From contig CAUJRU010000136.1 of assembly GCA_963277665.1 (NCBI GenBank), positions 806,001 to 870,000 of the forward strand: 64,000 bases of DNA, read 5' to 3'. Positions 24,442 through 36,772 of the stretch are shown here, piece after piece. A program made the position numbers and the translations under genes. The notes below the pieces were generated by a model, which made no database searches, had not been told where the DNA came from, and worked only from the letters and a program-made list of their open reading frames with translations. The first letter of the stretch is position 1, and every line of letters begins with the position of its first letter. This DNA is from Viscum album (taxonomy: Eukaryota; Streptophyta; Magnoliopsida; Santalales; Viscaceae).

Positions 24442-27369
24442 TGTCGAGAACTGAATCTGGTCGCCATCAAAACCGGCTCCCGACCTAGCTCGAAACAAGG
24501 CCCGAAGGGCGTTTTCGATCCCCACGGGCTGGAACAAGTTATTGGGTAGCATAAAATGAGAATTGGGAATTATTTAATTGAGTTTATAAACTTAAAACAC
24601 CAAAAGAATCCAATAAAACAAATTTGGATTTTTCAAACCAAACAATCCTTTACAAAAATTCAGAACTGAATTACACATTTTAAAACAACTCAACAAAATT
24701 ATAAAAAAGTTAAAAAACCAAAAGGAAACATCCCAGGAAACCTCATATCAACGGGCACCACCCTCAATCCATCTCTACAAGACTTCACAACCAAGGACCT
24801 ACTAGAAACCCGAACCACTGGAACAAATAAAAATTGTACCCAACCAGCGACAATAAAAATAACCAAGTCTACTTACACTAAGGTTGTAAGTAGGGTGTGA
24901 GAAAATTCCGATTAGGATACCACCACAAATATATTACATGCGATAAACATTCAATGACAAAAAGCATGGATGTTTTCAAAAACATGTAATTTCTTGTTAC
25001 AATTTCTAAAAGATGCAACTTAAAAAAATCAGTTTTCAAATAGGATAATTTAAAGAGTAAACAATTTTAAAATAAAAGCCAAAGCTATTTAATTTTATAT
25101 CCAGATATACAATATGAAAATGTTAAGTATGAACGATTTAATGAGCATAAGAAACAGTAAATAACCCCTTGGTACCAGCTCGTTGTGGGTCCCAGGTACC
25201 TCGTATCTCGCTGAGAATAACCATAAAAAATATTCGTTCTCATGCATGAGCCACTAGTAGGGAACATACCCATAACCTAGTGGTCCCCAATCATGGTCAT
25301 AATAGTTTATTTAGAGTTTTTATTGTCAATCTTGCTAAGTTAAATGAGGCCAATTCCCACAGATTCACTAGCATACTAGTACACGTCCACCCACCTAGAT
25401 ACTTGGGTTTTCCCTTTGTGCTCAAAAATGTTCAAAAAGTCAAGAAATATAATTTTCCCATGAAAATATCATTTATATATTAAAAATTCACCATACATCC
25501 CACATGTATACCACACAAGTCACAAAATTTCACTTTTCATTCAAATTGAATTTGAAATCCTACTCACACCAAAATAGCCCACAACACTTTTCACATTTTT
25601 TACACTTTCAAAAATCCTTTAAAAAGTTTTTATAAACAATTCCAAGACATTATAACTCACATAACAGCCCACTAAAATATCATATAATACCTCTTTAATC
25701 AGCAAAATTCATTTTTCACAACCCACTCACACAATACACCCCACAACCATGTTTTGTAGCTCCCTTTCCATTTTCTAAAATATTTCAGCACTTTATAAAA
25801 CATTCTAAAAAAATATTTGACCTCTTAAATAACCGCCTTACCATTAAAAACCCATATTAGGTGAACACACCATCCAAAAAGTAAATATAAACTCTTTTAC
25901 CCACTTTTTTAACCAAAAAAAACATTCACATTTTTTATAAAATAAACTCAATGGGTGTAACTGTGCCTTGCACACAAAACCCATTTCAAAACACCCATTT
26001 AAGACCAAAACCATACCAATTAATATCCAAAACAAAATTGGAATCCCAAGATACATTTATAAAACCACATTCAAGTGTTATAAAATAACCTAGAAAAATA
26101 CCACAAAAGATACAAATGAAAACACACATATTCATAAAATGCTCTCGAGAAGTATAACAATGTTTTACACATCAAACCTATTCAAAAACCTTCTTTTTAG
26201 GACCACATGACACTGATAAATTACCATAACATAATTTTCAGTCCAAAAAATATTTAGTAAACCAATCCCATAAGTTATAAAATACACCCAAATAATACCC
26301 CATGAGTTACACATGAAAACACCCAATTTCAAGTTAAAAAGAAGTAATAAAATTTGACACTTATAAAAATAATTCATAAATAGTTTTCTCACCACACCCA
26401 ACATATGAGGAATATTAAAAATGTGTAAATTAGGAAGTCTAACTCATCAATAATTGTTTACACATGGAACCACCTACCTTTTGAGTCAAGACCCTTGAAT
26501 CTTGGTGTAAAACCTCAACCACACCTCCTCCACACCACATAGAAGTGAAAACAAACACTAAACCATAATATATCACCAAAAATACCAGAAATCAAACCCT
26601 AGGAATAAACCCTAACATCTGGAAACTCTATAAATTTATGAAAGTGGGAGGAAATCATAAGGAGAAGGACATAATTTAAGGGAGAAACACTTACCCAAAA
26701 CAGTTTTGAAGAAAAACACCCAAAATCCACCAGAATCTGAATTTTAAAAAATATGAAAATATAAGGGAGTTTTTAAAAAGGATGAGGAGATCATATAGAA
26801 ATTTTAATGGGTGAAAAGAGTAAAAATAGAAGGATTTATGAAAGTATCGATTTACCTCTTCAAATATGAGTGATTTGTGAAAGTTAGAAAAGTTTTTCCC
26901 CATTTCTCGATTCTACTGAGCTCCAATTTGGGGGAGGAGAGATTGGGGACGTGCCTTAGGTAAGTGGGCTTGGGTGGGAGTTAGAAGCACTGAAAAACCT
27001 TAACAATAGAATGAGTTATTAAAGAATTAAAAATTATTTTTTATGTAGGAAATGAGCATTCGGGCAGGCCCAATCCCTTAAATAAAAACTAACCTCCACC
27101 ATTAATATTGATTTCTAAATGGTCCAATTTAATTTTTTGGTGTTAATAGGCCAACTTATGAAAAGTAGGAATTATAATGGTTGGAAAATGTTCAAAAACT
27201 AAGGAGTTATAAAGGAATAATTTTTTTTAAATCAAGAATTGGGTTCATGGTTTGGCCCAATTCATGAAAACTCAGCCATTCCTCCATAAAACCTTGGGAA
27301 ACCACCAAAAAAAAAGAATGAATGGAAATTAAATGAAATTTAAATTTAAAATATATCATTTATGTGACA
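24442..27369 (-). mobile_element. Element C 5' LTR
   Basis: This is the right member of the LTR pair and, on the minus strand, the upstream one. It runs from GTGACA at 27369 to TGTCGAGAAC at 24442 and aligns with 18472-21380 throughout. It is directly followed (minus strand) by the primer-binding site. No intact frame lies within it. Confidence 0.85.
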
Positions 27370-27953
27370 ATTCAGCCACTTAAAAGTAATAATGACACTT
27401 TATATTAATTAATTTATAGTAAAGACAAAAATGACATAAACATATATCTTTTAGTAAATCAATTTTTTCATTGGGTTATATAAGTTATATCTCCAGCTAT
27501 AAATATTAGTTTGAAAGATAAAAATATTTCCTAAATCATGGAAACTTTTTAAAAAATTTTATACACCAATTAAATAATATTATTGGTGACACAATAATGA
27601 TGAAATGTTTACCTCATTAATGAATGATTTAAATAAATAATATTATAAAAATTAAAACAATATACAAAAACAATCCAATAATTATTGGATGATTTTATTT
27701 CAAAAAATATTCATCTTATATTATACTTTAATAAGTTTTTGACCTTTTGGAACCAAACATTTTCATATAATAAAATAATATTTTCAGACTTTCCTAAGGA
27801 GCCCCCCCTCGCCTTTTAGAAAGCCCTCACTTATAACTCATTCCTCACACTTCTAAATCCCCTTGGATTAGCTAATATATTCCCAAAAGATTTCAATATT
27901 TCCTTATCTTTCACATAGAAGACTTACCTTAGGAATAAGAAACTTCGGGTAAT

Positions 27954-27975
27954 CCTTTTGGTTCAAACCAAAGGG
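27954..27975. repeat. Palindromic dyad in A LTR
   Basis: CCTTTTGGTT and AACCAAAGGG face each other across CA, allowing one G.T pair. The equivalent site is nearly as symmetrical in LTR3 (about 51811-51832) and degraded in LTR2 (about 44361) and LTR4 (about 59244). It lies just downstream of the presumed transcription start, so it could form a hairpin in the RNA leader. No function is known. Confidence 0.5.
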
Positions 27976-28140
27976 AGATACCCAATTTAATAGTACTGTC
28001 TCCTCTTATGTTATTTTATTATATTTTACTTCTCCAACCCCATAAACTATTTTTATTCCTTTATATTATAAAAAATTAGTATCATAAATATAATAGGTTT
28101 TTTTATTATAAGTATTCGTACTAAACTTACACACACCTAC

Positions 28141-28620
28141 ATCTAATCGGTAAAGAACATATTGTTTCTGTGGACGATGAACTACTGCCTCACAAAACGA
28201 TGATTGTTCAATCTTCTCCTACCACCTCTTATGGGGGCCATTATTATGGAACTGTATTTATATGTGATATATATTATATTTATATTATCTCTATACTTAT
28301 CTATTATTTATTTACATCATAACTTTAGTCTTTCCATAATGCGTAAATACTATAATTTAATTTGAGGAAGTGTAGACTACCGCCCCCTCAAAGTGATATT
28401 ACACGTTCATGCTATTCATGGAACGTACAAAGGATGAAATCTATGAATTTATGCAAAAAATATAACATATTTAGTATAATTGAATTATAATATACCTATG
28501 AGTCATTTATTTTTCAATCTTTTAAAATTGATAAAGAAATGAATGTAGAGTTCATGCCTACGTACAACTTACCGTCTCCATGAACAATGAATTTCATTTC
28601 TTATGTCGAAATGTTATGTA
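28141..28620 (+). other. Three G+C-richer islands in A LTR1, short open frames
   Basis: Islands at about 28163-28270, 28366-28440 and 28555-28620 stand out from the A+T-rich LTR and keep several CpG. The first has a frame containing LLPHKTMIVQ that runs about 60 codons. Equivalent islands in LTR2 (44570-45035), LTR3 (52010-52480) and LTR4 (59450-59900) read LLPHEMMIVQ, ILPHETMVVQ and LLPHETMIVQ. The second island gives LPPPQSD in the copies. All copies descend from one element, so the similarity is not itself proof of selection on protein. Confidence 0.3.
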
Positions 28621-28929
28621 CTATTATAAATAAAAATATAAATAATATATAAGTTATATATGATATCTAAATCATTAATAAAATTTTAGGGAAAATGGAA
28701 TTTTTACCACATGGACAAATTATAATTATAACAAGTTTATTTTTTAACTCAAATTCCAAACATCAACAAAATGTCCAATATGAACTAAAATAATTAATAA
28801 TTGAAATATAAAGGTAATAAGTGATATAAAAGGAATAATAAAATTTTAAAAAATTCATAATAATTTATAAATTGACATAAGTTTATTATTCTGGAAGAAC
28901 AAGGAACAAACGAGTCAAGTCGGACACGA

Positions 28930-29500
28930 GGTATGAGGCTTCTTATCTCACTTTTAATTCTATGAGATTTCCATAGTTCGCTACTTATTTACATCAGGTG
29001 GTTTATTGTGTACTTCCATTTGATATATATTGTCATTATTATTTTTATATTCTTGGTATTCTATGATTAATTTGGTGGTTATTATCTTTTGGTCATATGA
29101 TTGGATTGATTAGAACGTGGTAAGTGGTTTCTTATGTCACTTTTAATTACATGAGATTTCCATTGTTCGCCACTTATTTGTTGCATGTGGTGTATTTTGT
29201 AATGACATTTGATATATATAATCATGATTATATTTATATTCATGGTTTTATATGATTCATTTTGTTTCTATTAGCTTTTGGTCACACGACTTGATTGATT
29301 ACAACGTGGTAAGAGGTTTTCATCTCACTTCTTTTTCAAGTGAGATTTGTGCTACATAGGAACTATTGATTTTCATGTGGTGTTTGTATTGCCCATGATT
29401 TTATTATTTGTGTAATATACATTAATTTTTGGGTATTTATGTCTTCATTTTATTTTCCTTCCTTCATGGGGTGTATGTTTCGTAAGTTACCAAATTGGTA
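28930..29500 (+). repeat. 189-bp tandem repeat in A LTR1, about 3 units
   Basis: Units begin GGTATGAGGCTTCTTATCTC at 28930, GGTAAGTGGTTTCTTATGTC at 29119 and GGTAAGAGGTTTTCATCTC at 29308. The third is more diverged and partial. Each unit ends with TTGATTACAACGTGGTAAG or similar. The same array occurs in the other three A LTRs, so it predates the element's insertion here. Confidence 0.85.
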
Positions 29501-31183
29501 AGGGAGTTTCTAATTTCAATTTCAACTCAAAGGGTTCTACCCAAACAACATTAATTATTTTACTCCAAGATTATTTGTTAAATCACTATTTATTTTCTTA
29601 TGTAGTAATATCCACTCCCCTTTGGGTGGATATGCATTTTAAACACATAATCACCCTATTGATAAATTCTCAAGTCGTCGATATGAACTTGAAAAGAGCA
29701 ATCTTAACTCAATTTACATTCATTGAGTTAAGCTTCCAAGTCATTAGTGTTGTTTTTACAAGAATATTTGTGAATGTACTCTGATTTATTTACCAAGAAT
29801 ATCCAATCATATGGAGTGTATATATATTTTTCATGAATTATTATTTCATTTATTTATCCTTAATATAAGGATATGGTCTTTATAAGGGATTTCATCTCAA
29901 ATCACATTCCTTTGAGAATTCTTTGTTATTATGCACCAATTCACTTTTATATGGTGTATATATTGTCCTTTAACATATTATATCACGAATCCATTTATTC
30001 TCATGATATTATTGTGTTTTTATTACCTAAATTATTTGTATTAAATCTTCTCTCATTTGGTTAAGAACTCTAACTAAAATATCGTTTTAAATGTTTTCAA
30101 GATTTATTCTTCTAAATAATTCTCATTAGATTCCATGTTTTACAAATGGTTTTAAGGATTTATTTATATGGACAAGAATGTTTGAGAATTAAAATTCCTT
30201 TTAAATGTTTCCATGTTGTATGGGACACATTGATTCAAAAATCTATTTTAAAAGGCTTCTTGATATATAGTGAGACCATTAAATGTTTTCATGAAAAAGG
30301 GGAAATTTTTTTCCATTAGTTTTACTGATTATTTTCATCTATGTCACTATCCTTCATTATTATTAATTTAGGTTGACTTATTATAATAAAATATTCCATA
30401 TTGTATTTAATGAGTTATGTTTGACTGTGGATGTGTTATTTTTATACCATTAATGGTTTGTGGTTAAAGTATTGACATTTCGTATGCAAGTTTTAATAAA
30501 AATGATTAGATTATGTTTCACCCTTTTTATATGTAGAATGAATTAGAATTTATAAGTGATAGGTGGAGCCCACTGTAGCTCCTCAATGAATCGGTAGGTC
30601 TCATGAGGCAAACTAGTGTTTTGGCATAATGCCTTGACAAAATCTTATTTTTAGTCCTGGAACGAGGCCTTGAATATGTGATTAGGATGTCCAAAATTAT
30701 GCATTCCAGCATTATGAAATTAGCTATTGATATTACAAGTGATTATTCGACTAGTAGAATACTCATTTGAATAAGTAAATTGAATTATTTTGATTTTCCA
30801 TATTATGATTAAGTTAAATTTTAAAAAGGATTTTGTTTTAGTCTTATACATTTCCTTAAATGATTAGGCTTATGTATGAAAGTTTCCGCTATATTGTTAT
30901 CCTTACTGAGCATTTGAGCTCACCCCTTTCTTAGGATTTCATTTTCCCAGGATGTAAAGAAGTATATTATGATTAACCTGCATGGATTGGCCAAAGGATA
31001 TGAGTGTGTTCAAAAGGGACACAATGTCTTTTTATTTCATGATGTAATGTAAAATTTATGTATGTATCATGTACTTCCAAGGCTAGTAAAATGATCGGAC
31101 TTTCGAGACATGATTCCTTGTTTCATGTCAATGTTAGATAATAATGCACCAGCTTTGGGTAATAGGCACTGGGGCGTTACAAT

Positions 31184-31195
31184 TGGTATCAGAGG
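31184..31195 (+). other. Primer-binding site after A LTR1
   Basis: TGGTATCAGAGG begins two bases after the GTTACA end of LTR1. It is complementary to plant initiator-Met tRNA and marks the start of internal region 1. Confidence 0.9.
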
Positions 31196-31932
31196 AAGTA
31201 TAGTACGAACCATGGAAGCTATATTTAGAAAAAAACTAATTAGAAAACACTACCCTAAGATAGAATTTGAGGATTAGTATAGAATAACATCTAAAATATT
31301 TGATTATGTAAATATTATGTGGATTTTCCAAGAAATAAATCCTTGTATTGATACGAGTAGATAGATACTGATCTGGAAGAAATGTACCTAGGGGTAAAAC
31401 CCGAAAAAACTGCTTTGAGATAGACTCAAACGAAAATTGGTGCACAACAATGGGCCTTGCTGCACTCTTGGTTACGACACTCTCAGGGGATATGCTTAGA
31501 ATACTTCATGTTTTCCATACAAACTGAATTTAATGATTTTAATATAAGATGAGAATAAATAACTTTTGTTAATCCTAAGGTGTTTTATATTGAAAATAAA
31601 GTGTCATGATATTCTATAAAAGATTTTATGAATATTGTTACTCACACTCTTCTTTTTGGATTTAGTCAATGGATGGACTCCGAGGAATTCATAGAAACAT
31701 TGAACATGATGTTCAAGGTGGGAAAAATGTTGGAAATGAGTAACTAAATGGACTGTTGATAGGAGTAAAAGATGTCATGTTCATTCCAAATCAATTTACC
31801 AAAAATATGATCAACAACATACTTATTAACCAACTCCTGAACTCAACAATGATGAGAAAGGCATAGAATGATAAGAGATTTAGAGGTGGAGACCATGGAG
31901 AAAAGAAATATCATTTTCCACCATAAAGGAAA

Positions 31933-32126
31933 TGTGGAAGGAGACACCCAGGAAAGTGTCTTCAATGAATAAAGAAATGATTTATGTGTGGGAAAGAATG
32001 ATATAATGTAAAGAATTGTCACGGAAAAATGAAGAGTATTTTGGATGATAATAAATATGATCCTAAGAATTCATTAACAGCATTTGTCATAAATGTAGGG
32101 GACATTGGAATTACCCAATTCAATGT
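31933..32126 (+). pseudogene. Decayed gag zinc knuckles, A internal region 1
   Basis: Three Cys/His boxes of a Ty3/gypsy-type gag nucleocapsid follow each other. The first reads CGRRHPGKCL at 31933-31962. The second, at 31979-32020, is a CX2CX4HX4C box in which the first Cys codon and one Gly codon are now TGA stops and the His is Tyr. The third, at 32085-32126, reads CHKCRGHWNYPIQC, with the His position lost relative to region 2. In live elements this domain binds the genomic RNA during particle assembly. Upstream gag sequence is too decayed to delimit. Confidence 0.65.
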
Positions 32127-32526
32127 ATTATTCAATTGGATAACCTCTATGTCACGGAAGAACCCATGTGGAAATAAATAAATAGTGAAATGTATAAAAT
32201 TATTAATTCTCTTTGATGATAGGATTACTTTGGAAGAAATTTCTCTTGTATGTATAACCCTAAAGTTTGTTATGTGAGAATGATATTTGAGGAATAATTA
32301 GCTTTTATTTTGTGGATATAGTTATAAAGAAACTTTGGGGTTTATTTGATCGTTGAATTTGAGTCAATTATAGGTTATTACTTTTTGGGGAGAAAATGCA
32401 AGGTATGAGATTACATTTTTGGTTAAAATACGATAAGGTTTTTTTGTGGAATTTATCTCATTTTTGGGAATGTTATAAAATTATATAGTTTCTGAAAAAG
32501 TAAAACATTCAGACCCTGTGGAAACC

Positions 32527-32610
32527 CGTCATATTAGAATAAGCTGAGGGAATTGAACCCACAACCAATGTGCAATTGGGATTTATTGCCTACCACACGA
32601 CGACATGAGG
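32527..32610 (-). ncRNA. tRNA-like segment, antisense to A internal region 1
   Basis: Read on the minus strand, a perfect B box GGTTCAATTCC (32549-32559) follows an A-box-like region of degraded sequence. The flanking 7-base inverted repeat seen in the other copies (CATCATG/CATGATG) is degraded here to CCTCATG and TATGACG. It is the poorest of three equivalent copies. Cloverleaf pairing is incomplete, so this is a tRNA-derived fossil rather than a working tRNA gene. Confidence 0.5.
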
Positions 32611-33634
32611 TCCCTGGTTTGTATGACTAATTCTATTTAGTTAAATGAATTTTTGTATCAAGAATATGTTGATTTTTGGAACATATAATTTATCCTTCAT
32701 ATATGAAAATGATTTGGTGATTAAGTGATATATTTTATTTTCGAAGACGTTCCCTCTTTTGAAAACACTATATGCCTAAGGAAAATAGTATACAATGAGA
32801 TTTCATTTGAGGAGTAATGGTGAATTTTTATTTTGAAAGAATGTATGTTTTTATTGCAGACTTATAGAGATTTGGGTTATTTATGGAAATGATTAACCTA
32901 TCATAGAGAATATGTGGTTAGGTTAATTACACTTCACTATGATACTTTAAGAGTAGTTGAATTTATTTAAAGATAAATGTGAAGATTTATCCTGGATGAC
33001 TTTGTAATCAAATCTTTCTAATTTTTGGGTTTCAAACTTTGTTTGGATTATTTTGATGAATTATAAGGAATATTGTGTATTGAATGGTATTTCATGAAAA
33101 ATGGGTACATTTCTTTGAATTTTGGAGATTAAGAGTAGTATTTATTTTTATAAAGGATCATCCTTTTTGGGGATTATCTGATCCCGTACTAACCATTTTG
33201 GTTTTGGTTAATGTCTAAAGATAGGGGAAATATATAGTTCATCTTTTTTTGGATTATGTGATTCTCTAGAAGTTGATTCTAGTGCTTCAGTTGTGACCAG
33301 GTAATCCTGAATACTCGTCATTTTGAAACAACATCTGTTTTTTAAGAAACATATTAAATGATGATACTCTACTTTATAGGTAAGTATATTTTCTTATTTC
33401 CTTAGTCATTATCATAAATAAATTCTCCAATTATCTGAAATTTAACCTAAAACAATTTTTTTTTGTCAATTTACTCTTCCTAAATGGGAATCGAAGACTA
33501 TTTAACTTATCCCAAGTTTTGGGTTTCCTGGTTGTTAAAATTCTCATGATCATGTTTTATATCACTCTCCATTAGACCATGAAAATTAGTTTGTACTCCA
33601 TATCCATGTTTTCATGGAATCCTATTATGTCTTA

Positions 33635-33639
33635 TCTAG
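33635..33639. repeat. Left target-site duplication of element B (TCTAG)
   Basis: TCTAG precedes element B and TCTTG (42598-42602) follows it, a 4/5 match. The undisturbed A internal regions 2 and 3 continue through the equivalent point (TTATCTAGGGTGACC near 57475), which confirms the insertion site. Confidence 0.75.
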
Positions 33640-33902
33640 TGTATAATATCGTGTTTTTGAACTAGGTTAAAATTACAAATGTTTCTGAATTTCTTTTCTG
33701 GTTTATCAACGGGTCGTTCTTTTTAAAATGAGCTCCGGAATTTTATTCCAAGTATTGGAACACCTAAAGTTGTCCTTTTTTCGAAATTTGATAAAATTTT
33801 GGAGGCAAAGTGGAAGTGACACGGACGGCGCACAGTTTTTATAACCGTGTCTCTAAACCGTTCATATTTGATATTTTGGGGCAGTGGATAACGCATGTTT
33901 AG

Positions 33903-34000
33903 CACACGGTTTGTCTAACTATGCGGCCTAACCTGTGCGATGAGTGTTTCCCCAGACAGTAGCTAGCACACAGTTAGTGCACTGTTTGTCTAACCGTGCG
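33903..34000. repeat. Pair of hairpin motifs in element B 5' LTR
   Basis: Two inverted repeats with a TGTCT loop: CACACGGTT/AACTATGCG at 33903-33925 and GCACTGTT/AACCGTGC within 33979-34000. They are decayed versions of the cleaner hairpins in the partner LTR at 39694-39716 and 39830-39852. Confidence 0.65.
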
Positions 34001-35346
34001 AGAAAACCATGAAGGCACTTAAATGAGATCCTTAAATTGTAGATCTCACTCGTTTTTTCCTTTAAATGGCTCGTATAAGCTCATAAGCGGCCATAACCCG
34101 GGATTACTCTCCCTTGAAGGTTGGAAAACCTCTCCCAAAAATTTTGGAGGCGATCTGAAGGCTTCTCTTGGTGAATAAAAGACAAATTCTTGAGGTAGGT
34201 AGATGTTCTTCTATGTTCTTGTTTGGTTTCTTAGATCTACTTAGATGTACATCTCCTCTTCTCTCGAGTTCTTAGATATACACCCGTTACAGATAAATGT
34301 GTGTGTGTAGATGACAAGTATGATATGTTTTTCTCTTGGTCTTGCTAAGTGATGTGATCTATGGTGGGTTCTTGAAGAATCAACCTGTTTCTCTTGAGGG
34401 TTCTTCGTTCGTTACGTTTTCTTGAAAAACCCCGAGGTAGGGTCCCAAATATTTAGAAATTTATTTAAGAATTATAGTTTCTTTAATTAAATTATGAATC
34501 TGAGTTTCCTTCACTATTATATGTAATTTAATGACAATTTTGATGTTATTAAATAATTCCACCCACATGAGACAAGTGAGGACTTGATCTTGTGTTGAGT
34601 CTAAGCATGTTTGGATAATTTGGTTAAAGTGATATGATTAAAGAGTTAAATGATTTGAATGGGAAGAATGAAGAATAGGGTAATGAATGATAGGATTAAT
34701 TATCAAGTCATGAGTTGGAATAAGATTTTGGATTTTACAGATTATTGGGAATATCAAATATTTGACATGTTCGGAAAATAATTGGAAATAGGTAATAATT
34801 AATGGAGGGATTAATTATTACATGTTAAATGGTGAATGGTTAACTAATTGATGATTGGTTAACAAGATACGGTTTTATTAATTAATTTTTCTATTAATAA
34901 ATTTTCATACATTAAATTAGGTTTCTGAAATGATTTTTTGTTACAATTGTTGGCCAGGAGTAACTTTTGATGTATATTAGTTTACCATGCCTTAAGTTGT
35001 CTTGGATGGAGTTGTTTAGAGATATGATATGTTGTGTGAGATGGTCACTAAATATCTTGTCTTTGTTCAACATGTTTTGAGATGATTATGGTCTTGTTTT
35101 AGATTGTTAAAGTCCTGGACGAACCATTGTTTGAGTGGAGGGGTTCAGACTTGTTAAATAATTTGGATAATTAACTATTGAGTTAATGATTCAGTTGGCA
35201 TACTATGGATAATTAATTGTTAATTTATTATTAATTAATGAGATGTTCAATGGATAATTAAATGTTGACTTATTTGAAGAGTGATTTGTTTTGTTAATTA
35301 ATTGTTGAAATAATTAACGGATTTGTTTTGTGGTATTAGAGGCGGT

Positions 35347-35670
35347 ATTCTACACCAATGATAAATATATATGTATGATTGATGGATGGGTTGTGAGATA
35401 AGGACAGAGGATCCAAATACTCACAGGGTGTTAGAAATGTTGTTCTACACTAATGATAGATGTATATGTATGATTGATAGATGGGTTATGAGACAGGGGC
35501 TAGTGCTCCAAATACTCATGGGGTGTTAGACATGGGGTTCTACACCCAGCTTGCAAGAAAATATTCTCTTACAGGACAGGGACTGATGCTCCAAATACCC
35601 ATGGGTTGTGAGACATGACTAATGCTCTAAATACTAACGAGGGTGCTATACATGATGTTCTACAATGATT
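35347..35670 (+). repeat. ~96-bp tandem repeat in element B 5' LTR
   Basis: ATTCTACACC, GTTCTACACT, GTTCTACACC and GTTCTACAAT recur at about 35347, 35442, 35537 and 35657. Between them lie shared phrases such as GATGGGTTGTGAGA and CTCCAAATACTCA. The last units are irregular. The same array is present in the partner LTR (41198-41520). Confidence 0.8.
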
Positions 35671-36760
35671 AATTAACATTGGACTGTGGGACCAATTTTT
35701 CATGCATGAAATGAGTTTAATGGTTAATGAAGGCTTTTGTGACATGATGATTTGTGAATTTATTATGAGAAAGGTTCTAGAAATATTTATGAATTGGGTG
35801 AACCACTTTTAGTGGACGGGATCAGACTTAGTATGTGAAATATAAAACTGAACAATTTATGACGTGTTATCCAAGCCAAAGCACAAGCTTGGATTCGGTC
35901 TTTACATGATTACATAGATGGTCTTTAGATACATCTGTGGTGAGTGACTTATATGGGGTATGTCAGGCATTGGATGAATCTCAGAAATTTAATTATAAGA
36001 TTGGAATAATTGAAAAACGATAAATGATTATGTAATTATTGTTGAATATGTATGAAAAATGAATAGTGTAGGTTAAGACACCAGCTGAGGGATGATGTAG
36101 GTACTTGGGTTTATAGTTACATAGTATTGCTTAATTTATTTTATGCATTCCATCACGTGTTATATGTTATTTATTAAATGTCTGGATTTGGGGGAGACAC
36201 CAGTGGTTCCGGCCTACTGAGATTTATATCTCACACCCTACTCCGGCCGCCATTGCACCGGGTTCCCGAGTAGATTCTATTTGGTTACTGGACTATGTTG
36301 TTTGCATTTACATGGCATTTAGGAGTAGATTTAGGAGTAGAGGACCCAGTGAATGCTCGAGATGCTCAAGGCGATCAACCTTGGGGCTTTGAGTCATTAT
36401 TTATTTATTTCTAAATTAGAATGTAAATCATTCTATTTTGTTCAATGTTTTCTATTTTGTATGATTAGCATGTCTTGCATGAATCTATTTTATAATTTGG
36501 TGTTGGCCAATTTTATAAAATTATTATTGTTTGTCTTCCGCAGTTTATCATTTTTGAGTTACAACTTTGGTTATTGTTTGTTATCTACACTGATATACCA
36601 TTGTGTAACTCTGATAAGAGGGTATAGTCTCCCCACTTACTGTCCTTAGACCCTCGTTGCTAGTCAGTAGCCTCTGGCGTATGGGGAGACAAGCTTAATG
36701 TCATGTGGCGACTGGTCCGACCACCAGTTCAGGGATGTGTCGGGTCGGGATGTTACAAAT

Positions 36761-36772
36761 TGGTATCAGAGG
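36761..36772 (+). other. Primer-binding site of element B
   Basis: TGGTATCAGAGG, three bases after the LTR end. It is the same initiator-Met tRNA type as in A and C. Confidence 0.9.

Larger units (their letters stand above)
18472..27369 (-). mobile_element. Element C: long-LTR retrotransposon without recognisable pol, nested in A LTR1
   Basis: Two direct repeats of about 2.9 kb (18472-21380 and 24442-27369) flank a 3061-base interior. Outer and inner ends are TGTCAC/TGTCGA and GTGACA. The reverse complement of the initiator-Met primer-binding site lies just left of the right LTR, so the element is read on the minus strand and the right LTR is the 5' one. Flanks are ATGAA and ATTCA, only a 3/5 match as target duplication. 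The interior has no reverse transcriptase, RNase H or integrase block that I can find, so it fits the LARD class (large non-autonomous retrotransposon derivatives). About 11% difference between the two LTRs over some 215 hand-aligned bases makes it probably the youngest element here. Confidence 0.85.
27370..31181 (+). mobile_element. A LTR1, right part (downstream of element C)
   Basis: It resumes at ATTCAGCCACTTAAAAG and aligns with the other A LTRs from that point to GGGGCGTTACA at 31181. It contains, in order, the degraded core-promoter region (about 27800-27850), a dyad at 27954-27975, three relatively G+C-rich islands between 28160 and 28620, and a 189-bp tandem repeat. The primer-binding site follows two bases after its end. 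Confidence 0.85.
31182..33639 (+). mobile_element. A internal region 1, left part
   Basis: It runs from the primer-binding site to the point where element B enters (TTATCTAG at 33632-33639). It contains the gag zinc-knuckle relic and the antisense tRNA-like segment. Alignment with internal regions 2 (47600-50186) and 3 (55036-57614) is continuous. No reverse transcriptase, RNase H or integrase is recognisable, so it matches the gag-only non-autonomous type described as TR-GAG, or a LARD. Confidence 0.75.
33640..36757 (+). mobile_element. Element B 5' LTR
   Basis: It aligns along its length with 39505-42597. It carries hairpin motifs near its start (33903-33925 and 33979-34000), a ~96-bp tandem array (35347-35670), and a G+C-richer end with the GGTATAGTCTCCCCAC block near 36621. 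It ends GATGTTACA before the primer-binding site. The 98-codon frame at 36353-36649 has no recognised domain. Confidence 0.85.
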
